Positions 1-9,300 of a stretch of 64,000 nucleotides of DNA are shown here, in pieces. The stretch covers positions 1,143,501 to 1,207,500 of the forward strand of contig NC_085097.1 in NCBI RefSeq assembly GCF_963422355.1. Reading direction: 5' to 3'. Both the position numbers and the translations under genes were made by a program. The notes below the pieces were generated by a model. It ran no database searches, was not told the origin of the DNA, and saw nothing but the letters and a program-made list of their open reading frames with translations. The stretch is from Corticium candelabrum (lineage: Eukaryota; Porifera; Homoscleromorpha; Homosclerophorida; Plakinidae). Position 1 is the first letter of the stretch. Every line of letters begins with the position of its first letter.

Positions 1-735
1 ATCTACGTGTTCAGCAAGTACGCGTGGTCGATTCCTCTACGGGACAAACGAGTAAAGCTATCGTAGAAGCTTTGGGTACGATCATATCTCAAAACCCAGG
101 AACTTGTGGGTAGATCGTGGCGGTGAGTTTTACAATAGAACCATGGATCGTTGGTTAAAGAAAAGTATTATTTAAAGGTATTCGACGTACAACGAAGGTA
201 AAGCTGTGGTAGTAGACATATTTAATCGGACTCTGAAAACGAGAATGTGGATGTATTTCACGGCCAACATAACCTATAGATATATCGACGTTTTGAATGC
301 CCTGTTGAAACAGTACAATACTTCCTATCACAGATCTATACGAATGACGCCCACAAAACCCAGAAAAACCAAACCCCTCCTTTGAAATTTTCTGTATGGT
401 GATGAAGTACCGGTAAAACAATCAAAATTCAAAATAGGTGATTGGATTTGAACCGCTAAAAAAGACTCTTTGAAAAAGTATACACTCTCAATTGGACCGA
501 AGAAGTGTTCAAAGTCGTCGAAATACAGAACACCAACCCGGTGACCTACAAAGATCAAAGACCGGAACTGAGGGACTATAGAGGGTTCATTCTACGAACC
601 CAGAGTTACCAAAGGCGTCCGGAAAGAGGGTCGACGGACGTTGGTGAAATGGAAAGGATATGCCTATCCTTTCAATAATTGGTGCCCATAGACGACCTCA
701 CCACTCTTGGATGAGATCTTCGATAGTTTTCCATA
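1..735 (+). pseudogene. Polinton/Maverick integrase with C-terminal chromodomain, 5'-truncated by the window edge
   Basis: Translating the plus strand across changing frames gives a retroviral-type (rve) integrase of the kind carried by Polintons. Early residues read 'SKYAWSIPLRDK'. A middle region has 'YHRSIRMTP' followed by 'FKVVEIQNTNPVTYK'-type beta-barrel sequence. The end (about 630-690) reads 'LVKWKGYAYPFNNW', a chromodomain signature. Integrases of this family insert the element into host DNA. Several stops and frameshifts break the frame, so it is dead. The same gene occurs on the minus strand at 34.58-35.20 kb next to the same neighbours, which marks this as the integrase end of a Polinton that continues left of the window. 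Confidence 0.75.
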
Positions 736-750
736 GTTTCTAATAGATGA

Positions 751-1158
751 TTAGAGTCTTATGGGCGGTGGGTGCACATCGTCGAGTTTGCTCAGAAGCT
801 CCATTTGCGTGAATGTCTTGAATAGAATATAATCCAGTTTGATGAGTTTTCTTTGGTGGAGACTATGCCATGTTCTCTCTACCTTTCGAATTTTTATCGC
901 AACCATTCTTGTCTCAGCCTCGGCATAATCTAATCGTTTCAATTGTTTTTGAGATTATATTTGATGTTGTATATGAATCTTTGGAGGTAGTGGCTGTTTG
1001 ACCCCCGCTGTCGGGTGTTCTACGTCGTAGATGCTACCACATCTGACGCATTCGTATTCCCATTCGCACACCTTTCTATATTTCGCACCACAATAACATT
1101 TTTTAGGTATGGGATCAATCAATTCGAATTTTTTAGAGGATGCAGGGCTCAATACCAA
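751..1158 (-). pseudogene. Polinton zinc-ribbon protein, possibly VLTF3-like
   Basis: A minus-strand frame of about 136 codons is broken by one in-frame TAA near 955. The N-terminal half has a C-x-C ... C-x2-C arrangement ('KKCYCGAKYR', 'ECVRCGSIYD'), typical of a zinc ribbon. The C-terminal half is helical ('RKLIKLDYILFKTFTQ'). That layout recalls the poxvirus late transcription factor VLTF3-like family, but the match is by eye and weak. It lies tail to tail with the integrase, and a decayed homologue sits beside the second integrase copy (34.27-34.57 kb), so it is a regular gene of this Polinton family. The zinc ribbon is reasonably secure; the transcription-factor role is a guess. Confidence 0.5.
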
Positions 1159-1204
1159 GACTCGTCGCTGTAGTGGATGGTGGTCCTACAATGAATACAT
1201 TGGC

Positions 1205-1248
1205 TAACCTCTCGAGGTTAGCGGCATAACCTCTCGAGGTTAGCGGCA
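1205..1248. repeat. Two tandem copies of a 22-bp unit
   Basis: The unit 'taacctctcgaggttagcgg(ca)' occurs twice in a row without mismatch. Each copy contains the palindrome ctcgag inside a partial inverted repeat. It lies between two divergently transcribed Polinton genes, where a promoter or operator-like site could be expected. A related 'cctcgagaggtta' sequence lies at the equivalent place in the second copy (about 34.2 kb). Confidence 0.6.
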
Positions 1249-1359
1249 AGTGCCGATGCCGTACCGATCGTTTGCTTTTCACGTACACAACATCTTATAT
1301 CTATAGATTTATATAGCTCTAAAAGGGTGCAGCATTTTTATATAACCGTTTATATAACC

Positions 1360-1854
1360 ATGGAGACACTCGAATACATCTTGAACTTGTACGAATAAAG
1401 TGATATCAGTGCGGTGGCACTTGTTAGTGAATTACACGTTTTAGATCCACCCACTAAGGAGCTCAAGTATCTATTGGAGTTATTCAATCAAGATCAAGTC
1501 TGTGGTACGGCGCTCGAGTGTGCCCTGCGGACCCTGTGGATAAAAGCGCTAGTATACGTTCTACAGTTGCAAGAAGAAAAGATGATCAGTGATGAAGCCC
1601 TCGACTCGGGGTTGCTTGCGCTGAGATCTTCCATAGAAATTATTGATATAGAGAAACCATCAAAGGACTTGGACGAGGATGTCACCAAAGATAAGTTGTA
1701 CCACGAGCCTTGGTGTATGCCAGGTTTCCACAAAAGGCCTATGAACCGATACCCGAGAAACCAAGACATTTTAAAAAGATATCCTTTCTATAGGATTGAT
1801 GGTAATGATGTGGATAAGTCTGCTCAATCTGAATCGATAGCGGCCCAGATATAA
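1360..1854 (+). pseudogene. Small ankyrin-like helical protein of the Polinton
   Basis: The most likely start is the ATG at 1360 ('METLEYILNLYE'). A TAA stop follows at 1396, after which the same frame is open to 1854 (about 150 codons). The body has hairpin-like repeats such as 'GTALECALRTLWIKALVYVL', which fit the ankyrin pattern (TAL-x2-A ... L-x2-L). The tail is charged and unlike ankyrin. A shorter minus-strand homologue at 33.82-34.06 kb shares 'LYDESDIS', 'TALEYALR' and 'DDEALDS', showing the frame is real. Its function is unknown; the neighbour is a larger ankyrin-type gene. The early stop makes this copy probably inactive. Confidence 0.55.
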
Positions 1855-3500
1855 CACAAATTGCACAATTTTTGTGACCCTCCTCTTCGGCATATGTCAT
1901 GGCCCATTCGAGGTCGGGTGCGCCCTATCTATGGTACAGAATCACGATCCTAATGTGACCATACATGGCGGCGTGAGGCATGGCGGCGTTGAATGCTTCA
2001 GCACCCCAATCGTGACACAGGCGCATTATATATTTGTAACCGCTGCATGCAGCAATCACTATAGCCAGGTTGACGTCGGTGCTCCCAAATCACGACATAG
2101 TCGCATGATAAATTTATGGCCTTTCTTTGCGGCATACGCCAGTGGCGGATTTAGATGGGGGCATTGAGGACACGTTCCACCTTCGGAGCCGCCCTCAATC
2201 TGACAATTAGGTGCTCTGTATAATATTTCCGTCTGCCATAGCAGCAGAGCCTTTGCAGGGATACTAAAACATAAGCAGAGCGTCGCGTCGTAGCTTTCGT
2301 ATAGGCTGGTTCGACCATAATATCTGCTAGAGAGCAATCAGTTTCTATGCGAAGACCAGTAAGTCCTGGGAATTACCACATCCGAGATAAATCTAATTAT
2401 CATTATTACTCCATTGATTTACTTAATAGATGCAGCTAGTAAGTAGTAGATAGAACCATATCTAGTAGCGAGTAAGGCCAGTAGCCTAGTGCCCTTCTGC
2501 TGAATACTCCCTATATGTACTGCAGTGCATGTTTTCCTGTCTTTAGGCAGTATCTACCACATTCACGTTCAAGAAAGCATGACAGACTCATTAACAGTAC
2601 ATGCAAGTACGCACTTTAGTGACTCTATAGTCCAGAACCAAACCTGGTCTAGCTAGAACATAAGATTATGTCATTTGCTAAATTCTTTGCCCAAAATTTG
2701 TGTTGACTTCCCCATATAAACACATTTCCTATAAAACTGGTGCTTAATTACACCTGTCCGTGACGCTGCCAGTGTGTTACGTCACGAGGTTGATAACGTC
2801 ATACCAGCTTTAGGCGTTTGTGCCTCCCTTTAGACAAACTTTGGATCCGCCACTGTACGCAATAGCCTGGTCGATCTCGTGGGCTCCCAATCGCGACTCA
2901 GCAAACTATAAATTTGTGACTCTTGCATGCAGCAAAAACCATAGCCTTGTCGACGTTGGTGTCTCCCCATTCGTGACATAGCTGTACTATATTTTCATGG
3001 CCAGCGTCTGCTGGCCAGGCCATGAATTGACAAAAAAGGTAACATCCTAATCTCGGCACAGACTCATTCATAATATTTCTTGACCACCACCTACGGCCCT
3101 TAATATAGCCGAGTTGAGATGGGTGGCTCCAGATTCTCGACACAAACGCTTCCTCGTGACCACTTTCTGCTGCCCATACTATGACTTTGTCGAGATTGAC
3201 ATTGTCATAGTTGTGACACAATCGCACGACGTGTATATAACCATCGTATGCAGCCATGTTCTTAGCCTCTTAGAAGTCAGTGGCGCCGAGTAGTCGAGCC
3301 AGGTGCACCATAACGGTATGACCGCAAGTGGCAGCCATGGCCATGACTTGATTAGAAAAAAGGGAATACTGGTCTGCAATGCAATCTTCCCATTGGGATG
3401 CATTTGTATACCCATTAATAACACTCCTAACCGTCCTAAAAATGTCTAGGAAGAGTGGCAAGAGATTCACCATAATAACGCACCGTTTGAACAGCGGCAA
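1855..3500 (-). pseudogene. Ankyrin-repeat protein of MGF360-like type, split by a transposon
   Basis: The minus strand encodes repeats of about 31-33 residues built around 'GHE-x2-V/I-x-LCH-x-WG' and 'D-x-AMAWAA'. Clear copies are at 2898-3257 ('GHENIVQLCHEWGDTNVD'), 2059-2170 ('GHKFIMRLCRDLGA') and 1860-2060 ('YKYIMRLCHDWGAEAF'). Ankyrin arrays bind partner proteins, and this spacing resembles the multigene-family ankyrin proteins of African swine fever virus. That resemblance is only by eye. The gene is broken by frameshifts and by the 716-bp insertion at 2140-2855, which lands inside a repeat. A second copy is at 32.9-33.9 kb in the inverted block. Confidence 0.6.
2140..2855. mobile_element. 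hAT-type non-autonomous element (716 bp)
   Basis: The element begins CAGTGGCGGAT and ends with its inverted copy ATCCGCCACTG. It is flanked on both sides by tacgc (2135-2139 and 2856-2860), a 5-bp target duplication. Short inverted ends of the CAG-x-GGCGGAT type are common in hAT elements, and some hAT groups make 5-6 bp duplications. It interrupts the ankyrin gene, whose repeat reading resumes on the other side. No transposase frame was seen inside. Confidence 0.75.
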
Positions 3501-4240
3501 GAACTCTCAAAGATATAATGGCTCTGCTATATTTGACTTCTTACCTTCACAAAGCTTTCAACTAGTTGGTCGGCACTCGGTATCCATCACAACGGCAGTG
3601 CTCGGACCTGCCGTCGCGAAGGCCGGGATGATAGGCGATGGTTGAGCCAGAGTCTCAGCGCATGCACCAAAATTTCGATTTGTTTTTGTGTTCATAGGCA
3701 GGAAAGGTTAAAGACCCGGACTCCGAACCACGCACCTTGTCACGTTGGAGCCTGAACAGGGGTCCAACGAAGAAGATAGGAACCAGAGGATAGAAAGGAA
3801 ACTGCGAAGCGTTTGAGAAGCGGACAAGGTGTGTGACTACCGCGCGAAAACCAAGAGCTGAGTTCGCGCCGCGTATAGCGCACGTGTACTAGATGATTAC
3901 ACTCTGACCGCACGAAGGCGCGGCCAGGGGGGGATCAACCTCGTCTAACTACGTTAGACACCATACTATAGATAAAATGTGTCTAATAGGACGTTCAACA
4001 CGAGCTTTTGAGTCTCCGGCGCCAAGTGGGGGTGCGCGCACTCAAAGACGGAAGACACCAGACAGACAAGCAAAGGCGTAGAAAGCAAAAAGTGACGGGT
4101 CCAGCCTAACGCACGCTAATGGGTGGGGCAACGTTGCTCGCGCTAGTAGATGGGTAGGGCAACACTATATCATAGTTCAGATCTCTCTGGAACGTTGATA
4201 GTCGACTCCATGTCACATCTAGAGATGTATTTTACAAGCA
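3500..4240. other. No recognisable gene
   Basis: Unassigned sequence between the Polinton ankyrin gene and the hAT transposase gene. It is somewhat GC-rich around 3.7-4.1 kb. An 88-codon plus-strand frame at 3379-3645 overlaps the ankyrin gene and looks like chance. No convincing terminal repeats were found. Confidence 0.4.
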
Positions 4241-4245
4241 GTCTC

Positions 4246-4319
<74 letters not shown>
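4246..4319. repeat. (CA)n microsatellite
   Basis: About 36 uninterrupted CA dinucleotides directly downstream of the hAT transposase gene. Confidence 0.95.
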
Positions 4320-4321
<2 letters not shown>

Positions 4322-4327
4322 CACCAA

Positions 4328-6650
4328 TTAGTGTTTACATATCCTTCTCAGAGAAAGTGCCAAAACAATCTTTCTGTGTTCATTACTACTGGCAAACGTG
4401 TTTGCGAGGTCTATAATTGACAGTTGGTCTGTCTTTTCCTTGTGCACATGAAGCAACATCACAGCATTTAGTCGAGTCTGGCCCATTGTAGAACGTAAAT
4501 ATGTCTTCAACCTGCGCATGGCTGAAAAGGAACGCTCACTGTTGGCGTTGGTGAAAGGCTTAACTAAGCTGAGCCTAAGAACTTCAACACTTTTGAAAAG
4601 ATGACACGTTCTGCAGAAGGAAACTCTTTTACATAAGTCAGGATATCCTGGAGACACGGTTCTTTGCTTCCATCAAATTGGTCCGCTAGTGATGTCAACT
4701 GCACTGTCAGGCGATCTGTGGCGAAGTCATCGCCATAGTAGTCTGTCACCGACCTGAATTTGTTGCTGGCATCTTCTGCATGCACTGTTTTGAGGAGGAG
4801 GTCTTCCAGTTGGCGGTACATTGCATACTCAGGTTGATCAAACCTCGCGTTGATGATAGCATAGTCTAAGACTTCAAAATAAATCTGACGATAGTGGTCG
4901 TCTACCATTACTGGGAAATATTCTGATCCATTGGCTGTGTCTAACCGCTGAGGCGCTCTCCGACGGCGAGAGAGCCTGGGCTCATTTACATGAAGTGAAC
5001 CCTGGGTCTTCTTTAACAAATCCCAAAATAGAGTGAAGCTTTCGGCAGTGCGCATCTTGGCAAGAGTTTTGGCGGTCAAAGATGCCAAACGCTGGCCTCC
5101 AGCTGCAGAAACGGCAGTGCCTTGGAGAGCCTGACAAGTTATCGCCATGATCAAGAACTGATTTAGCAACACTAATGCCAAAATAGTAGTCGAATGATTC
5201 CATCTGGGCTCAAACACCGGTCACACGTGCTCTGATATCAGGATTAACATTTCCATCGAGGACTAAATCCCAGATCTTGTAAACACACAATAATTATCCT
5301 GTACGCTCTGTAAGGTTTTGCTCGCACAGTCCAGCTTGTGGGACAACGTACCCTGAAGCCTGGGAGATCTGGCGACAACTCTGTGTAAGTTGGTCAAACT
5401 GTGCATTTTGCTTTGGCGAAAACTTCACCAGCTTGCTGATTTCGTGAGTAACATCTATGGCATCTCTGGTCAACTTGCATTGTTCAATGATATCACACAT
5501 TGCAAAATTGAGGTCATGCCTATAGCAATGTGTATACAGAGCTCTGGTCTCTCTAGTAAGAATGTGTGTTGCAACACCATTCCTGGATCCAGCCTTGTTG
5601 CTGGCACCATCATAACATTGCCCTCTACATCGGTTCCATTGCAGATTTATGCGAATTAGGCAGTCTTGCAGAATTTGCACAACGTAGTAGCTGAGATGTC
5701 ATCAATCTCGTAAAGTCCAACAAACTCCTCATGAACTTCAAGGTCAGTAGTAGCCCAACGATAACAGATAGCCAGTTGTTCCTTGTTTGACATGCCAGTG
5801 CACTCATCTGCCATGACAGTAAACCAATCAGAGGAGTGAAGATTGGCAGTGATGGATCAAAGGATGCTCAAAGACATCATCTGCAGCATTTCATTCTGGA
5901 CTTGTGGACCTACATACTTGTCCTTTGTCTTCTCCAACCGGCCACTCATTTCTGGATTGTCTAATTCCTTAAGTTTAAAGAGCTGCACAAAGTTGCTTTC
6001 TCTATCGTCGTGGCCACGTAAGGCAAGGCCTTGTCTGCCCAGGAACTTTACGTTTTGAAGGATATTGACAAGGGCAGGGCCGGATCCAGAGGGGGTTCAG
6101 GGGGTTTAACCCCCTCTTTTCCAATAGGCGTGGTTCAATAATTTTATATAATTTCATTAGAAAGAGAAAATTAGTAATGCTATAAATAACTGCTAACGGT
6201 GAACCCTTCTTTCAAAAATTCCTGGATCGGGCGCTGCAAGGGTCTTCTGGTTCTTTACTTTACTTTGAGCATGCGCCATGGATAGCGATTCGCCAACGTC
6301 ACGTACAGTGTGGGAAGAACGATTATCATCTGCACTGCATCTTGATGGCACCGACTCTTCTCGTGGCAGCAAAATCCCTCTGTAGCATCTTCCCAGTTGC
6401 TGAATCCATTCCTTATAAATGCCAAATCCTTCTTGAAACCCTGGAGCTTTTCTTGTTGTTCTGCCTTCGCGCAAACATGACAGAAAGCAGCGTCGATACA
6501 CTCGCTGTAGTGGATCCATGTCCATTTGTCAAACCAGGAAGCTCGGAATGACCTCATAACTGTCGCCTTCTTCTCAAATGAGCGCTTGGGAAAGGTGAAA
6601 GATCTAGGATGGGGATTGTCGGGAAGATCGGACGAAGCCATACGTATCAC
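4328..6650 (-). pseudogene. hAT transposase, ZMYM1/TTF-type, degenerate
   Basis: The minus strand reads, in order: a TTF/BED-like zinc-finger region near 6650-6260 ('FRASWFDKW', 'FCHVCAK', 'FSNWEDA'); a central DUF4371-like part at 5294-5680 ('CYDGASNKAGSRNGVAT', 'THCYRHDLNFA'); and the body at 4564-5217 ('ALQGTAVSAAGGQRLA'). It closes with the hAT dimerisation domain at 4328-4657 ('NANSERSFSAMRRLKTYLRS'). This domain order is that of the ZMYM1-like hAT transposases that move DNA by cut and paste. Frameshifts separate the pieces and a 162-bp MITE is inserted at 6075-6236, so the gene is inactive. I could not place the element's own terminal repeats. Confidence 0.8.
6075..6236. mobile_element. 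hAT-type MITE (162 bp) inside the hAT transposase gene
   Basis: The ends are CAGGGCCGGATCCAG and the inverted CTGGATCGGGCGCTG, which pair with few mismatches. The element is flanked by caaggg on both sides (6069-6074 and 6237-6242), a 6-bp target duplication. It has no coding capacity. It splits the transposase reading frame, so it arrived after the host hAT copy. Confidence 0.8.
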
Positions 6651-6659
6651 TGCAGCACA

Positions 6660-6945
6660 CTTTCGTTGAAGTCACACTTCCCGAATCCGGGTCTGTTATC
6701 CTCGCAGTTCAGTACTTCAAAGTATGGAAAGTAATGGCCTGGCTGCACGAGGTTACGCCAAAATCACCAATATATTACTTGTTTGATCGGCTATACCCGT
6801 AAAACGAAAGTTGATGCTATTGAGCATCTGGCGAAAGTGGTCTTTTCGAATATTGGCCGGACCTGCTGGACCTCGTCCTACGCCTATGACAAGATCTATA
6901 CATTCGTTAGACTCACGGAAGGAAGATAGGGAATGGACCAAGTAA
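6660..6945. other. No recognisable gene
   Basis: Junction between the hAT gene and a Polinton fragment. A 62-codon minus-strand frame at 6753-6941 has no recognisable features. Confidence 0.4.
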
Positions 6946-6949
6946 CTAA

Positions 6950-7201
6950 ATGGGGAAAAAGCTGGACCACTCGTGCGAGCAGTATTGGCTTCTTAGAAGC
7001 CTTACAGACGTGGGATGTGCAAGCTGTAGTGACTTCCTAGAAGCCCTACAGAGGTGGTCCAGAGCCGGCACTGTCTATGCTACTTTGACCGATATCATCC
7101 TGGATTATGCGACTCGATTGTATCGGGAGAAAGAGTTTACACAAGCTGAGTACTTGGATATATGCAAACATATTCGCGAAACGAGAGAAAATCTTATCTA
7201 A
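6950..7201 (+). CDS. Small Polinton protein (C-terminal part trustworthy)
   Basis: The 83-codon frame ends with 'LYREKEFTQAEYLDICKHI', a helical segment. A frameshifted copy of it precedes the same capsid-type gene at 62.97-63.17 kb. The conserved position, just upstream of the candidate minor capsid gene, shows it belongs to the Polinton. The first 40 or so codons have no counterpart in the other copy and may come from the inserted junction. Function unknown. Confidence 0.45.
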   Translation: MGKKLDHSCEQYWLLRSLTDVGCASCSDFLEALQRWSRAGTVYATLTDIILDYATRLYREKEFTQAEYLDICKHIRETRENLI

Positions 7202-7217
7202 TTCTATATTTAGTGCC

Positions 7218-7955
7218 ATGGGTGAAACGGTAGCATTAGACAGCGAGGCGGCCGCCACAAGTCGTTTGAGTTCTGAGTTTGCTGTGGAGGTAAACCCACT
7301 TCTTGTCCTCGACAAGAATGTTGATGATGAACTGGCGTTGATCACCAGTGATATGTGGTATCCGTGGTACAATATCACGAAAGAAAACAATGTGTTCCGC
7401 TACTGGAATGGTGGGACAATGATGATTAGAATTCGCATACTACGAGTGCTTATAACCCCACAGACTTGAACTTAGAAATCAAACATTTACTACGAAATAA
7501 CGGTGATTATGAAGATGGTATAACGATACAACGCAATTACAATACCTTGAAATCACGAGTCTTTCTCACTGATGGCTACAAAGTCGATTTCACATTCAGA
7601 AAGGGTTGAGAGATATTGGAATTTAATGGAGAGATCTTCGAATAGGATGGATTGCACGATAGCCAAAGACAAGTCAACATCACCAATATCCATTCAGTGC
7701 TGATACGATGCTCTTTCATATCCTTTAGCTACTTGAACGGCAACACCAGCGATGCCATCTACAGCTTTTCCCCCAACAGACCACCAAAATCACTGCTCTC
7801 TATCAAACTGAATCAGATGAACTACATTCGCATGAGCCAAACAGAGTCAATCCCCAGTATCACTATGCGTGTTACCCATCAGGATAGAAGACACGTCGAT
7901 TTCAATGGAAAGAAAACGACTTTCCTACTGCACATCAAAACTATGCAACCTATAA
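7218..7955 (+). pseudogene. Candidate Polinton minor capsid (penton-like) protein
   Basis: Starting at the ATG at 7218, the frame reads 'VNPLLVLDKNVDDELALI' and then 'PWYNITKENNVFRYWNG'. It shifts frame near 7430 and continues through 'ITNIHSVLIRCSFISFSYLNG' to 'FNGKKTTFLLHIKTM'. The copy at 63.18-63.91 kb matches throughout. The beta-rich pattern, with 'IPPGAYNIT' in the other copy, fits the single jelly-roll minor capsid protein of Polintons, which would form virion vertices. Assignment is from remembered family appearance, not a search. At least two frame breaks make it a pseudogene. Confidence 0.55.
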
Positions 7956-8467
7956 AATATATGATGTTGTATAGGCGCTATCTATCGTATCGTATGAAGA
8001 TCATCGGTGGATCCCTCTTGTGTAATCTATGGGATGCTGCCAAAAACATCGTGAAAACGGGATCCAAGATGGTCCTGAACACAGACAAAGATTATTCAAA
8101 TTAGGCACCAAAATATTTGACTCTAGGAGAAGATCTAGTAACTAAGGTAAAGACTAGATTTGGCTATTAGCAAGGGAGAAGATTCGACACAAAAGTGATC
8201 GACAAGGGCTGGAAGCACCTCAGAAAGCGATTTATATGGCCCAAGATCTTGCAGCCGCCAAATTGAAACAGATCGCTCGCAACAAAGTCTTGGCACTCAT
8301 TCTCCAGCTTATTGCTTTACCTCCTATAAAGAGATGATCAACACGTTGGCCTCTAGTCCACAGGTTAAGAAAGTATTGCAAGAGTGCTCCAAGAAACTCG
8401 TCGACGACCAATCTCTTACCATCTTGAGAAATATTATTGCAGGTAGTGGAAAAGTAGCTGGGGGTTA
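7955..8467 (+). pseudogene. Polinton virion-type small protein following the capsid gene
   Basis: Directly after the capsid-like frame comes 'MKIIGGSLLCNLWDAAKN', a glycine/alanine-rich amphipathic start. The same motif follows the capsid gene at the right edge of the window ('KIIGRSLFGNLWNAV'). Further pieces near 8220-8290 are lysine/alanine-rich, and 8331-8467 reads 'SSPQVKKVLQECSKKLVDDQ' and ends 'AGSGKVAGG'. Small amphipathic, basic proteins in this position recall adenovirus protein VI-type virion proteins, which is an inference. Stops and frame changes interrupt it. Confidence 0.4.
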
Positions 8468-8477
8468 AACGATTGAG

Positions 8478-8696
8478 GTGAATTTTTATGTAACATTTAA
8501 TATAGTGATGGAAACGACCAAGATAGTATCACCTTACTTTCGAGTGTTTAGAGTTCTATCGAGGACGAATCGATTCGAATACATCGAGTATCTTCCCAAC
8601 GATGCCAGTAATATGAACAAGATTAGAGAGCATAAAATAAGGACTCGAGATCTGGACGAGTACTTGCTTCCGCTTATAAAGCGGTGCTCGAATTAG
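8478..8696 (+). CDS. Small hypothetical Polinton protein (72 aa)
   Basis: An open frame of 72 codons, possibly starting at the internal ATG near 8508 ('METTKIVSPYFRVFRVLS'). It contains 'RFEYIEYLPNDAS' and ends 'DEYLLPLIKRCSN'. It follows the virion-type gene in the same direction, with a gap of about 10 bp. I do not recognise it. Its clean frame among decayed neighbours and its position suggest a real but short Polinton gene, possibly cut off at the 3' side by the next repeat. Confidence 0.45.
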   Translation: MNFYVTFNIVMETTKIVSPYFRVFRVLSRTNRFEYIEYLPNDASNMNKIREHKIRTRDLDEYLLPLIKRCSN

Positions 8697-8749
8697 ATCA
8701 AATCTAACTTTAGTCTACTCAACCTGGTTGCACTTTTACAGCCCAAAAT

Positions 8750-8925
8750 AAGGCAGGTCTTGTCAATCACCAAAGGCAGAAACATGGAGCAGCAGTTCAA
8801 GCATTCCTCTTTTGTTGTCACTGCCACCAAAACTTTGAACAGCAAGGTTATAGAAATCATGCGACGTTCTGCAATCACAATACGAACAGAGTCCAGAGAT
8901 TACTTTGGCGGCAATAAAGTCCTGC
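8750..8925 (+). pseudogene. Zinc-knuckle fragment of a retroelement
   Basis: One plus frame reads 'GLVNHQRQKHG' and then 'CCHCHQNFEQQGYRNHATFC', giving a C-x2-C ... H-x4-C zinc-binding pattern. Such short fingers are found near the ends of LINE open frames. It stands alone next to a GT microsatellite, so it is probably the decayed 3' end of a truncated insertion. Confidence 0.35.
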
Positions 8926-9002
8926 GAAGTGACCCAACAATGTGGCCTACACCACTTACTCAAGTGAAGGCAGAACTTGGATTGGTGGATGGTTGTGTGA
9001 GC

Positions 9003-9005
9003 GTG

Positions 9006-9077
<72 letters not shown>

Positions 9078-9089
9078 CGTGTGTGTGTA
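9003..9089. repeat. (GT)n microsatellite
   Basis: About 40 GT dinucleotides with a few GC interruptions at the ends. Confidence 0.95.
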
Positions 9090-9300
9090 AATAAGAATTT
9101 GCTAAATTTTAAATACCACAAAACCAAATGGTACGAAAACATGATTTGAATGTTTTAACAGTTGTGTCTCTAGATCAATAACTTCAATATGCAACGACTG
9201 TTTACTTTCTTACCTACAAATTTAACCCCAATCAAAACTGTAATATAATACTAACAACCAGCGGGCATGGCCCCCTCTCCACTCTTCTCGAGCGCGTTAA

